A stretch of 64,000 nt of DNA from Aquimarina aquimarini (lineage in GTDB: Bacteria; Bacteroidota; Bacteroidia; Flavobacteriales; Flavobacteriaceae), in contig NZ_OMKE01000006.1 in assembly GCF_900299535.1 (NCBI RefSeq), positions 62,001 to 126,000 on the forward strand. Reading direction: 5' to 3'. A program made the position numbers and the translations under genes. Position 1 is the first letter of the stretch, and every line of letters starts with the position of its first letter. Shown piece after piece: positions 1 through 8,485 of the stretch. Below the pieces are notes generated by a model that saw only the letters and a program-made list of their open reading frames with translations, was not told the DNA's origin and did not search any database.

Positions 1-618
1 ACCTGGTTTCACATAGTCCAAACAACAGGCAACAGGTGTTCCAAATTCAATAGACATTAAAATTTTTCCATTTGAAAGAGGGTATTTGAACCAATCTTTA
101 TACCAATCGATTTGTACACCAACATCAGGGAGTGCATCTACATTGTGAACTTTTGTGATCTTCATACTAGAAGGGTTCCACTCCACGATCACTCCTTCAG
201 CAAGCTTAGAAAAAAAAGCCTGCGTATCTGATAGAAAAACGGGAGGCGCAACATCTCCTGAAATACCTAAATGTGCAAAATTAATAACTCCGTTCTTTGA
301 CACTTCCAAGGTAACCTTGTCTACACTCCATTTGGTTATAGTTGTATCATCACGACTCCAAGTATAAGGGTGCTCATTATAGGAATAAATTCTATTGTTT
401 AACCCCAATTCGATTGCTTCAGACACCTTACTCTTAGATGGTATCTCTTCATGAACTTCCATATAATAAACTCTTCCTTCAGGTGTTTCCATTCGATAAG
501 CTAAAACATGAGCTGATTCAACCTCAGGGTTTCCTGAATTTGGCTTACTCGAATTACCTTTGCCACAACCATTGAATAGCAGCACTAATATGGATATTAC
601 ACTTAAAAATTTAATCAT
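1..618 (-). CDS. lipoprotein of unknown function (3' end outside window)
   Basis: An open frame runs from an ATG at 616-618 on the minus strand to the window edge, giving at least 206 residues with no stop. The first 18 residues are a signal peptide ending in the lipobox LFNGC (Cys18), so the protein should be lipid-anchored after export. The mature part starts with a Gly/Ser/Asn linker, then a mixed alpha/beta-looking region with several Trp and Tyr, and a CC pair near the visible end. I recognise no family. It stands alone at this edge; the 440 bases upstream hold no gene. Confident that it is a real gene, no function assigned. Confidence 0.75.
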   Translation of the reverse strand, partial: MIKFLSVISILVLLFNGCGKGNSSKPNSGNPEVESAHVLAYRMETPEGRVYYMEVHEEIPSKSKVSEAIELGLNNRIYSYNEHPYTWSRDDTTITKWSVDKVTLEVSKNGVINFAHLGISGDVAPPVFLSDTQAFFSKLAEGVIVEWNPSSMKITKVHNVDALPDVGVQIDWYKDWFKYPLSNGKILMSIEFGTPVACCLDYVKPG

Positions 619-1058
619 CCCCTCTTATTTTTATAGAGTTCAAAATTACATAATTATTTAAGTTAAAACTTTGTTGTTAGCTTTATAAAAATACTTCTAC
701 TTGGCTATTAACTCTAAAGTAATCAAAGGTCTTTATACTTGTTTGATTTTGTAGTTCCAATGTAAAGGGTTTTTCTAGTTTAGTAAATTCAAAAACATAG
801 GACATATTAGACATGAGTTAATTGACCTATCACTTAAAACCCAAAATTATGCAAACTTGTATTTTATCAGCCAATATATACAACAAGAAAAGGCAAAAAC
901 AGATAGATCATCCTACACTAAATAAACGTATTCAAATTCGTAATGTATATTATCATTGGCCAACAAATAGTATCTGTGGTATAGGGTAAGACTTGGTTTT
1001 ACCACATTCAACCACACTATTTTAATAAGATGAAGAACTCCTGCTTTTATATAAACTT
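619..1058. other. intergenic region between two minus-strand lipoprotein genes
   Basis: No reading frame of note. It must contain the promoter of the partial lipoprotein gene ending at 618. Positions 926-942 carry ACGTATTCAAATTCGTA, which resembles the CGTATTCRGAT elements near 38898 and 41905. No strong hairpin seen. Confidence 0.5.
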
Positions 1059-1922
1059 TTATTCCTCCTTCCTAAAAGCTTTTATGTGGTTTTTAATTTC
1101 TTCTATATACAATTTAACCCTTAAATCTGCATATTGTCGTCCATCTTTTGTATTGGCTTTTCTAGGGTCACCTGAGACTCCTCGATGATCAAGTTGTGCA
1201 TTTCCTCCCTTAATTGTATCACCTATGTCAAACAAATCTGGCCGAACATGCTTTTTTGAGATAGACATTATTTCAGAAACATCCCAATGACCACCATGTC
1301 CTCCTGCCGCTATGTTCCGTTTTTTAATTGACTCTTCAATTATCTCCCTTGCTTTTGCATAACCGCTACCTGCATAATACACATCTACTTTTTGGTTTCT
1401 ATAGCTTGAGGCAAGTGTATCTGCCAATTGCCTAAGAGGTTGTTGACTATTATAATGGTCACACATTAAAATAATATGCGTAAAACCACTCGATATCATA
1501 CTCAATGCTATTTCTTTATTGACATTATAAAAGGTTTGCTCTTCAAGAGATATTGTTCCTGGGAACTTTTTTAAGCTTATATGATTTGGAGCAAAAGGTA
1601 TTATTGGAACAACAAGAGTCTTTCCTACACCTTTAGCAACCCTTTGGGCATAAGATTTCAATTTGAAGTTATGTTTTCCTAGTACCACATGCGGTCCAGT
1701 TGCCTCAGTTCCTCCGCTATAAATTAAAACAGTGGAATACCCTTCTTTTATTTTTTTATTAAGTTCTGCTGTTGTTAAATCTTCTATAAAAACAGAGTCA
1801 TTAATCACCGGTTTATTTTCCCGTGCACAACAAGTTAGTATCAGCAAAAGAATGCACACGACTGATCCAATACTATTTTTAAAAATTTTCATTTTATTCA
1901 TTATTAGTTTGTATTTCGACAT
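1059..1922 (-). CDS. creatininase family lipoprotein
   Basis: Member of the creatininase/creatinine amidohydrolase fold (metal-dependent amidohydrolases). Residues 11-30 form a hydrophobic export signal ending LTCC, so it is probably an SpII lipoprotein facing the periplasm. Creatininase-like motifs are in order: GGTEATGPH (E73, H78) followed by LGKHN (H84), CDHYNSQ (D155), GGHGGHWDVSE (H209, H212, E217) and GVSGDPRKA. Relative to creatininase the second metal ligand of EQHGPH is Thr and the Asp of LGTD is His, a change I believe is seen in a subfamily with LGKHN, so the substrate is open. Alternative starts at Met8 (1901) and Met11 (1892) leave better signal peptides. The leader holds six CAA repeats. 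It is monocistronic as far as seen. Confidence 0.8.
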   Translation of the reverse strand: MSKYKLIMNKMKIFKNSIGSVVCILLLILTCCARENKPVINDSVFIEDLTTAELNKKIKEGYSTVLIYSGGTEATGPHVVLGKHNFKLKSYAQRVAKGVGKTLVVPIIPFAPNHISLKKFPGTISLEEQTFYNVNKEIALSMISSGFTHIILMCDHYNSQQPLRQLADTLASSYRNQKVDVYYAGSGYAKAREIIEESIKKRNIAAGGHGGHWDVSEIMSISKKHVRPDLFDIGDTIKGGNAQLDHRGVSGDPRKANTKDGRQYADLRVKLYIEEIKNHIKAFRKEE

Positions 1923-1929
1923 GATTCAC

Positions 1930-1947
1930 TTGTTGTTGTTGTTGTTG
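1930..1947 (-). repeat. (CAA)6 trinucleotide repeat in the 5' leader
   Basis: Six exact TTG units on the plus strand read as CAA repeats in the mRNA leader of the creatininase-like gene, 7 bases before its first ATG. They are preceded by the palindrome TTTGCAAA. CAA-rich leaders are unstructured and can act as translation enhancers, which would suit a genome without Shine-Dalgarno sites; slippage could also change leader length. Confidence 0.7.
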
Positions 1948-2115
1948 TTTGCAAACAGACTTATAAAATTCTAAATACTTTATTTAATGTGAGGATTAAA
2001 TTTAAAGTAGAACAATGCATATTACTAGAATAAACCTTATCCAACAGTACACCTCAACCTAACTACTCTCCTTTGTTTCCAACAATAAAACAGCATTCTG
2101 CAGCATCTTTGACAA

Positions 2116-2151
2116 AACAAAAAAATCGCCTAGAAAGTAATTTCTAGGCGA
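2116..2151 (-). terminator. intrinsic terminator of the TonB/DUF4374 operon
   Basis: An 11-bp perfect stem (TCGCCTAGAAA with TTTCTAGGCGA, loop of 4) at 2126-2151 is followed on the minus strand by a T-rich run. It lies 15 bases after the DUF4374 stop codon. Confidence 0.85.
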
Positions 2152-2165
2152 CCTATTGTTACTCC

Positions 2166-3488
2166 TTATTTTTTATTCTTCTTCGTTCCTTCATCCATTC
2201 TCATTAGACCTAGAATATCTCTACCTTCTACTGTTGCTCCCTTAGTAGCTGTACCTGTAGCAATATCTATCTGATAAATAGCTACCTCATTTTCTGCAAC
2301 TATAGTAGGATACGCTTTTCCATCCTCAACAAATAAACCTGTTGCAAAATAACCTGATCTAAACAAAGGAATTCCGTCTATAACAGATACTGTTTCTTGA
2401 ACTAGATCTACAATCGCAAGTTTCTGATTGAATACCGTATTATAAGCAGACCATAGATCTCCTACTTCAGGGTTGGTAATAATTGTAGCGAGTGCCTTAT
2501 TGTTTCCTAGATACGCAAGACCAAATAGTTTTCCTTGTGCTTTTTCTTCAATATTAAAGAAATAATTTGCATCAAAATCCGTTTCTCCGTTTTTGATTTT
2601 CAATATTCCTGAAGGTTTTGTAGCTGGATCAGGATTAAAGCCTGCTCCTTTAGCTCCACAAGACAAGGTATAGATATCATCACTTTCGGTTTTTATAAGC
2701 GTAGACATGGATGCATTTACACCAATATTACAAGTTCTATCATCCTCGATTATTTTTAATGGAGTTTCTCCAATATTAGGATATGAATAAACAGCCATAT
2801 AAGCTTTATTTGGTCTTAACGTTTGCCACTTCCCTTCTGCATCATGAACTTGATATGGTACAAACAAGTGGTTACCTCTTATCATAAGACCTGTGGGCAT
2901 AGCCACTAATCCTTCTACCTCATCTTTCCATACATCTGTCTTTATTTTCTTTGTTACACGCACATCCTCCGCATCTACAAAGTATATTTCTCTCTGTAGG
3001 AATCCAGCTCCTTGTGGTATCTCCATTGCCAACACCGTTTTCTCATCTTCAGAAACCGTAAATCTCTGAAAAACATCGTCATACAAAAACGGCTTATCAC
3101 TGACCACAACTTCACCACCATCATTTACATAAGAAATACAATTTAGGGTACTACTGGTATATCCAAAAGATAATAACGAAGAGTTCCCTACTGGCACACC
3201 AAATCTATATCCACTTGGCGCTTCTATACCTTTTCCTTCTGCAGATAATGTTCCAGACATAAGCCCATCGATATCATCAACACTTATTACATAGGTTTGA
3301 CTTGGTTTGCTTTGATTTAAAAAAAGCTGCATAACTAGGCGAGATTTGTTCTCTGAGTCTGGATCAGGATTCGAGCCTACTGGCGCATCGTCATCCCCAC
3401 TACATGAAGACAATAATATCCCTGCCATTAGAAATACTGACAGTGCTTTTGTTTTTATTTTATCACTAAATTTGCTGTTTATTTTCAT
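2166..3488 (-). CDS. DUF4374 domain-containing lipoprotein
   Basis: A 440-residue lipoprotein: signal peptide with lipobox LLSSC (Cys29), then an Asp/Gly/Asn-rich linker and a long beta-rich domain that fits DUF4374, a beta-propeller-like family found in Bacteroidota next to TonB-dependent receptors. Phrases such as GYRFGVPVGN, YMAVYSYPNIG and GLFVEDGKAYPTIV are spaced like propeller blades. It is the last gene of the operon sigma factor - FecR-like - TonB receptor - DUF4374, 120 bases after the receptor. Context suggests an outer-membrane-associated partner in uptake of an iron chelate, but the ligand cannot be read from the sequence. An alternative reading is a surface sensor for the same substrate. 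Confidence 0.8.
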   Translation of the reverse strand: MKINSKFSDKIKTKALSVFLMAGILLSSCSGDDDAPVGSNPDPDSENKSRLVMQLFLNQSKPSQTYVISVDDIDGLMSGTLSAEGKGIEAPSGYRFGVPVGNSSLLSFGYTSSTLNCISYVNDGGEVVVSDKPFLYDDVFQRFTVSEDEKTVLAMEIPQGAGFLQREIYFVDAEDVRVTKKIKTDVWKDEVEGLVAMPTGLMIRGNHLFVPYQVHDAEGKWQTLRPNKAYMAVYSYPNIGETPLKIIEDDRTCNIGVNASMSTLIKTESDDIYTLSCGAKGAGFNPDPATKPSGILKIKNGETDFDANYFFNIEEKAQGKLFGLAYLGNNKALATIITNPEVGDLWSAYNTVFNQKLAIVDLVQETVSVIDGIPLFRSGYFATGLFVEDGKAYPTIVAENEVAIYQIDIATGTATKGATVEGRDILGLMRMDEGTKKNKK

Positions 3489-3608
3489 CTTTATTTATTT
3501 TTAATTGTAATTAGACCTTCTAAAATTCAGGCCACTTATGATTCACTGATTTTTTACCGTTTATATCTTTAATTATTTCATATTTTTTTTAATTGTTTTT
3601 AGTTTTCT

Positions 3609-5981
3609 TTAATTCAGTACATTAAAAATTAGTTTTACGAAAAAGCTCCGTCCTGGTTTTTGTATCCTAAAATTATCATAAGCCTCAGTATCAAAAATGT
3701 TCAAACACGAAAGTGAAACATTGTAAGTATCCTTTTTTATGGAATATGCCAATGTTATATCATTAACAAACTGTTTAGGAATAACATTCTTAGTGCTTAC
3801 ATCTCCTAAGCCTTTCCAGGAAAGGAAAAAATCCTTTACATATCTACTATCAAAATAAATGGATAATTTGTTCTTTTTCTGGGCATCAAAAGGATGCACT
3901 GTTAATCTGGAATTTGCAAATAGGTATGGAATATTAGGAACTTCATTGTTATAATTTTCATTAGGCAGATCATTAACCGTCTTTGTTCTTTCTATAATTC
4001 TCTGATAAGTACCATTCAAATCAACAGAAAAATGTGGGTTTATTTTAAAGTTCAAACTAGCTTCAACACCTTGAGATCTTACGTTATTGATATTATTATA
4101 TCTACTGTAAGGTCCTCCAACTGCACCTAGTTGAATAAAATTCTCTGAAAATCTCAAAAAAAGATTTGCTTCTGCCTTCAGGCGCATGTCCTTAAATCTT
4201 GTGGTATACAAAGCTCCAAAATTGATATTGTTGCTGTTTTCAGATTCTAGGTCTGGATTGTAAGTAATAAATGCCCCGTCTCCCAGAATTTCGTAATCAT
4301 TAGGCAATCTATATGCTTTCTCAAAAGAAGTCTTTAAAAAAGTACTCTTAGCAACCTTATAAGAGAGTGTCCCTCCATACCCCGTTTTGTTTATTTTTGG
4401 CTCCGTAGATGTTAGTCGTCCATTTTGTTGTTCCTGAATTTCGATCTTTGCATTGTAAACAAATCTTTTTACAAATACTGATGCCCTGAGTTTATCATTT
4501 TGGCTTTTGTGGTCGTATGAAACACCCCCATAAATTTTATTTACATAGTTTGGGGTCTGAAACGTATTATTGAATTCATCTACCCTATCCTTACCTTTTC
4601 TCTTCAGATGGTTTTGAACAAAGCTTAGATTTATAGAATTCTTCTTGTTAATATGATAAGAAGAAGTTACAGTACTTCTTATAATATCGTCTGTGATTAT
4701 AAAGAACCTTTTTCTATTATACACCTCTCCTTCGGGCGAGTCACTGCTTCTGAGGAAAGACTCTGCCGCCCAGTTGTATCTAAGTGATGAAGTATCTATA
4801 ATTGTTCTTTTAACTCTACCTTTTAATATATTACCTTTTAAATCGAGTTTTCTCCATTTCTTCTTGTAGTGAAGCGAAAATAGATTTGTTTCTCCTTTGG
4901 AATGAAAATCTCCATATACAGTCTCAACATTAGTCTCTGGGTGTTGGTATTCTTTTTTGTTTTTACTACCTGTGTAAGCAACATATAACACATCTGCATA
5001 TTTTTTACCTTTAACACCTGCTTTTCCGTTAAACATATAAGACCTGTAACTATCGTGAAATCTCCTAGTGGAAATGGTCTCTTCAAAATTTCCTAAATCA
5101 AGCTCATAGACATTCACATCATCCATTCGATAATTATTATCAGAATGATTATAAAACCCTGAAGCAGTGGCAAAAAGCCCTTTCTTATTTATATATTGAC
5201 CATTGAGTGATGCTCTTTTAGTGCCAAAGGACCCCATAGAAACAGAACCGTTTAAGAATGATTTTTTTAGATCAATCGTGCTTATATTTATAGCTCCTCC
5301 CAAGGCATCTGACCCTAATTCTACAGGAACAACCCCTTTATATACCTCCATTTTTTTTATAAGATTTATAGGGAAATTATTTAGAGTCAAAGAAGAACCA
5401 AAATTCTCCATAGGTATACCATCCAAGAAATACCTTATCTTATTTCCCGAAAGACCGTTAACGTATAGTTCAAAACTTGAACCCATGCCACCACTTTCTC
5501 TAACCAGAATACCTGGAGTCTTTCTTATTACATCAGTAAGACTAAAAGGTTGAGCTTTGTATATATCAGCTTTAACAATGTCAATCTTATAACCAGTTTT
5601 TTTAACTTTCCGCTCCTCCGTTTCAACTAAAGATCTTACGATGACTTCATCTAGAGTACTTAGATCTTCGACAAGCACAAAATTGATTGTCTTCGTATCA
5701 TTTGATACATCAACCGTTTTTTGTAAGGATTTATGTCCCAAATGTTTCGCTTCTAAATAATACGTTCCTTTCTCGAGGTCGTTGAAAGAAAAGTATCCCA
5801 AAGAATCAGTAATTACACCCTTACTTTTATTTATAACAATAGATGCATATTCTATAGGTTCACCCTTCTGATCACTAACTCTTCCACTAATGGATCCAGA
5901 TTGAGAAAAACAATCAGTTATATAAACATTAGATAAGATGAATAAAAATATTATTATGTACGACTTTCTAAACAAACTCAT
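3609..5981 (-). CDS. TonB-dependent receptor, siderophore-type, with carboxypeptidase-like N-domain
   Basis: A 790-residue outer-membrane transporter powered by TonB/ExbBD. Residues 1-26 are a signal peptide; about 30-115 are a CarboxypepD_reg domain (SGRVSDQKGEPIEYASI); about 130-240 are the plug (DVIRKTPGILV, LDGIPMENFG, GSDALGGAINI); the rest is a 22-strand barrel ending in an aromatic residue-rich strand (FFVKLIFNVLN). The length is typical for an iron-chelate or haem receptor rather than a SusC (about 1000 residues), and no SusD follows. Its 5' neighbours, a FecR-like protein and an ECF sigma factor, point to Fec-type surface signalling, although no extra N-terminal STN signalling domain is visible, so the receptor may be only a target of the sigma factor. 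The substrate is not known. Confidence 0.9.
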   Translation of the reverse strand: MSLFRKSYIIIFLFILSNVYITDCFSQSGSISGRVSDQKGEPIEYASIVINKSKGVITDSLGYFSFNDLEKGTYYLEAKHLGHKSLQKTVDVSNDTKTINFVLVEDLSTLDEVIVRSLVETEERKVKKTGYKIDIVKADIYKAQPFSLTDVIRKTPGILVRESGGMGSSFELYVNGLSGNKIRYFLDGIPMENFGSSLTLNNFPINLIKKMEVYKGVVPVELGSDALGGAINISTIDLKKSFLNGSVSMGSFGTKRASLNGQYINKKGLFATASGFYNHSDNNYRMDDVNVYELDLGNFEETISTRRFHDSYRSYMFNGKAGVKGKKYADVLYVAYTGSKNKKEYQHPETNVETVYGDFHSKGETNLFSLHYKKKWRKLDLKGNILKGRVKRTIIDTSSLRYNWAAESFLRSSDSPEGEVYNRKRFFIITDDIIRSTVTSSYHINKKNSINLSFVQNHLKRKGKDRVDEFNNTFQTPNYVNKIYGGVSYDHKSQNDKLRASVFVKRFVYNAKIEIQEQQNGRLTSTEPKINKTGYGGTLSYKVAKSTFLKTSFEKAYRLPNDYEILGDGAFITYNPDLESENSNNINFGALYTTRFKDMRLKAEANLFLRFSENFIQLGAVGGPYSRYNNINNVRSQGVEASLNFKINPHFSVDLNGTYQRIIERTKTVNDLPNENYNNEVPNIPYLFANSRLTVHPFDAQKKNKLSIYFDSRYVKDFFLSWKGLGDVSTKNVIPKQFVNDITLAYSIKKDTYNVSLSCLNIFDTEAYDNFRIQKPGRSFFVKLIFNVLN

Positions 5982-5988
5982 TTTACTT

Positions 5989-6633
5989 TTAACTTTTTAA
6001 ACATATCTTATAATATTTTGATGGTATTTCATCTTCTGAAAAGTTATCAAATGCTAATGGATTATTAAGCTCGTAAAACCCCTTGGATGGTGAACTCATA
6101 AGATAAACTGCTTTATTGGATTGCAGTACCATTTCTACCCCATTGCAGGTTACAACCTGCTCTCTTTTAGTTTCATTAAACAGACGAATTGAGCCTTCAA
6201 AGTTTATACCGTATCTATCAACAATAACTTTTTGAGATTTACCATTTATGGTGGAGACATAGAGCGTTGATTCTTGTTCAGGAAAATTATTTTTTGCTAT
6301 TTCTTCATTTCTTTGTTTCTCAAAAGAATTCGGAAACAAATCTTCTGCAAAATAAAAGACCAGTGCCAAACATGCGGCTATAGAAATTTTAGTAACCATT
6401 CGACAAGTCGAAGAAGAAAAAACTTTCTGAATAGAATTACTTATCGGATACTCTTCATCTATATCTTTATAAATCTTTTTAAGTACTTTGTCACGACTGA
6501 AGTGAAATGAAAAAACATATTCTAATTCTTCTTCATTATAATTAGTATCCAACCATTTTTTTACCTGCTCTTTTTCTGAAGGGGTACATTTATTGGCTAC
6601 ATATCTTTTTAGTAATTCCTGCGAAATTTCCAT
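5989..6633 (-). CDS. short FecR-like anti-sigma factor
   Basis: A 214-residue protein with the FecR plan: cytoplasmic N-terminal helix bundle (ELLKRYVANKCTPSEKEQVKKWL), one membrane segment at about 82-100, and a periplasmic part. It is much shorter than usual Bacteroidota FecR proteins (about 300-400 residues): the periplasmic FecR domain is cut to about 110 residues, with the pieces VIVDRYGINFEGSIRLF and VVTCNGVEMVLQSNKAVYL left, and the C-terminal signalling domain is missing. It is 81 bases downstream of the sigma gene and 7 bases before the TonB receptor. Family knowledge says it would bind and hold the sigma factor at the membrane. The short form may be a natural variant. Confidence 0.75.
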   Translation of the reverse strand: MEISQELLKRYVANKCTPSEKEQVKKWLDTNYNEEELEYVFSFHFSRDKVLKKIYKDIDEEYPISNSIQKVFSSSTCRMVTKISIAACLALVFYFAEDLFPNSFEKQRNEEIAKNNFPEQESTLYVSTINGKSQKVIVDRYGINFEGSIRLFNETKREQVVTCNGVEMVLQSNKAVYLMSSPSKGFYELNNPLAFDNFSEDEIPSKYYKICLKS

Positions 6634-6714
6634 CCTAAATTTAAATCACTTTTCCGTTATTTAATTAGGTAGACGAAAACAAATCAAGTACCACAAAAAA
6701 AGTTTTTTTTTTTT

Positions 6715-7272
6715 TTAAAAAAGAACGACTACATTTTTTCTAAGTAGTTTTAATGCTTTACTGATTTGATATTCTACAGCTCTTTCCGAAAGATTAAGTT
6801 TATTGGCTATTTCTTTATTAGAAAGTGATTTATGACGGCTTAGAAAAAAAATGTTTCTTGATATCCTTGGTAGTTTTTTGACTAAGTTAAAAATACTGTC
6901 TTTGGTATTTGTATAGATCAAATCATCCTCTGGAGATAGATTTGACTGTTTTTCAAACTTGGTATCGAAAAAAAGTACTTTTTCTTTTTCATGTTTGCGC
7001 CAGTAGTCGATCAATTTATTTTTTGCTGCTCTCAATAAGTAATTCTCAATAGGTCCATTGACCTCAATAGCCTTTCTTTTTAACCATAATTTTGAAAATA
7101 TCTCTTGAAGTAAATCTTCTGCAATTTCCTTATTCCCTCTCAAGTTATATATAAAAAAACTTAGAATTTTAGGACCATGTAGATCATATAGTGCGGTAAA
7201 CCCTTCCAAAGATTTAAGATCGAGAACCTGTTTTTTCATTTTTTCCATTTGGACCAGTTTCTTTTTTCGCAA
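6715..7272 (-). CDS. RNA polymerase ECF sigma factor, FecI-like
   Basis: A 185-residue sigma-70 family protein without regions 1 and 3. Region 2 is seen in EIAEDLLQEIFSKLWLKR and ENYLLRAAKNKLIDYWRK (about residues 55-95), region 4 in the helix-turn-helix LSNKEIANKLNLSERAVEYQ (about 148-168). It is first in the operon with the FecR-like protein, TonB receptor and DUF4374 lipoprotein, so it probably drives that operon in response to iron supply or ligand. The listed start may be too early: Met9 (7248) or Met12 (7239) begin nearer the conserved part. The gap to the next gene holds a run of eighteen T. Confidence 0.88.
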   Translation of the reverse strand: MRKKKLVQMEKMKKQVLDLKSLEGFTALYDLHGPKILSFFIYNLRGNKEIAEDLLQEIFSKLWLKRKAIEVNGPIENYLLRAAKNKLIDYWRKHEKEKVLFFDTKFEKQSNLSPEDDLIYTNTKDSIFNLVKKLPRISRNIFFLSRHKSLSNKEIANKLNLSERAVEYQISKALKLLRKNVVVLF

Positions 7273-7660
7273 AGTGGATAACTCATTACCTAGCGTTAAA
7301 AAACAATATTTACAAAATTAAAGTCCAAATAGACTGTATCCTAATTTTATTTAGATTAATTAAAAATAAAATATTTTCCTAAAAAATCTTAAAATCCAAA
7401 TAATAAACACAATAAACTATATGCCAACACTTAACATTTAAAAAAGTATTTTTATTTCACCTTAGCACACTCATCAAAAAAACTTATTGATATTCTTCGA
7501 TTGATACAATATCAAACGAAGAATATCAATTGAATTAGATTTTTTTAACAAAAAAAGAACTTCTTTTTAGCTATATACATCAAAACCATACAATACAGCT
7601 TTATCTATGAATCAAAACAAACCTAAGAAGTACATCACACATTAAAAAAGAGAAAAAGGT
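7273..7660. other. intergenic region with a nested hairpin
   Basis: No gene seen. The part next to the sigma factor contains a TAATTTTG box on the minus strand (7313-7320) that fits a Bacteroidota -7 element for the operon, without a good TTG upstream. The remainder is very AT-rich and holds the hairpin at 7487-7529. Confidence 0.5.
7487..7529. terminator. nested perfect hairpin, probable bidirectional terminator
   Basis: Two arms of 13 bp, TTGATATTCTTCG (7487-7499) and CGAAGAATATCAA (7517-7529), enclose a second 6-bp stem TTGATA/TATCAA with loop CAA; only one A-A mismatch interrupts 19 pairs. A run of seven T follows within about 10 bases on both strands. On the minus strand it lies 130 bases after the broken adenylating-enzyme gene. 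Confidence 0.65.
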
Positions 7661-8172
7661 TTAAGGAATTTTAAGGGACTGAATTTTGTTTAATCTACTA
7701 TAGTCTATTTTACCATTAGGAGTTAAAGGAAACTCATCTATAATGGATAATTTAACCATACGGGGACTAATTTTAAGTTTAGACTGCACAAATTTTTGTA
7801 GTTTCTCTAAAGTTACTTCTGTAGAAGTCGAAAACACCTTTAGTTTCTCATCCTTAATATTAGTACAGGCAAGTGGAGTTTGGTGATATTCATTTTTTAA
7901 TAATTGCTCTATTTCATCCAAATTATAACGGAGACCTGCTAATTTTATAATTCGTTTTATACGTCCTGTAATATAATAAAACCCTTCTGCATCTACCTTT
8001 GCTATATCTCCTGTAGACAAAACCTTAGGTTTGACATAAGGTTGAAGATCATCTTTGTTTTCTGCGTATCCACCAAAAATATTGGGACCACTATAACACA
8101 ATTCACTAGTAACAGGGTCGATTTGAAAGCTTCCATTTAAAATAGGCTGACCTATTGATCCTATTTTTTCTA
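7661..8172 (-). pseudogene. C-terminal remnant of an AMP-forming acyl/amino-acid adenylating enzyme
   Basis: About 165 residues of the ANL superfamily can be read. The open frame extends upstream of any ATG: after an in-frame TAG near 8173 it reads LEKIGSIGQPILNGS, the core A5/A6 part, then YSGPNIFGGY, STGDIAK (motif A7), GRIKRIIKLAGLRYNLDEIE (A8) and PLTPNGKID (A10, with the catalytic Lys). Everything before A5, including the P-loop and the bulk of the 400-residue N-terminal domain, is gone. A TTG at 8099-8101 could start a 146-residue piece, but such a piece could not adenylate alone. I read it as a decaying gene, perhaps once part of an acyl-carrier or NRPS-like pathway. No partner genes remain nearby. 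Confidence 0.8.
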
Positions 8173-8485
8173 ACTAAATAATGGAGTAATAATATTCGTT
8201 GCTACTAGGATCACATCGAATATATCTAAATACATAAGACTGGAACACATAGAAAGATTCAATATTACTAATCCATCATCTTCAACAATAGATTCTATCA
8301 AGAATATTTATCTCTGGTTTAATAAATCGTTCTTACAATACACAAGTTAGCAATGGTAACCCCTCTTTACATACTAGGGAAAACCCCTGAAACCCCTATC
8401 CACAAGACACTTAACCGCCTCAATATTAGCTTTAATCACCTTTTATTTATAACTTATTACTAAACAATTTTAACCAATATTAATT
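8173..8485. other. intergenic region before the lectin-domain gene
   Basis: No gene recognised; no clear remnant of the missing N-terminal part of the adenylating enzyme was found. It carries a TAGGGAAAACCCCT palindrome at 8375-8388, 98 bases before the next ATG, one of four related elements in the window. Confidence 0.45.

Noticed and set aside
3609-5981. Reading the first TonB receptor as a SusC polysaccharide importer
   Set aside because: It is about 200 residues too short and has no SusD partner; DUF4374 and FecI/FecR neighbours fit iron uptake better.
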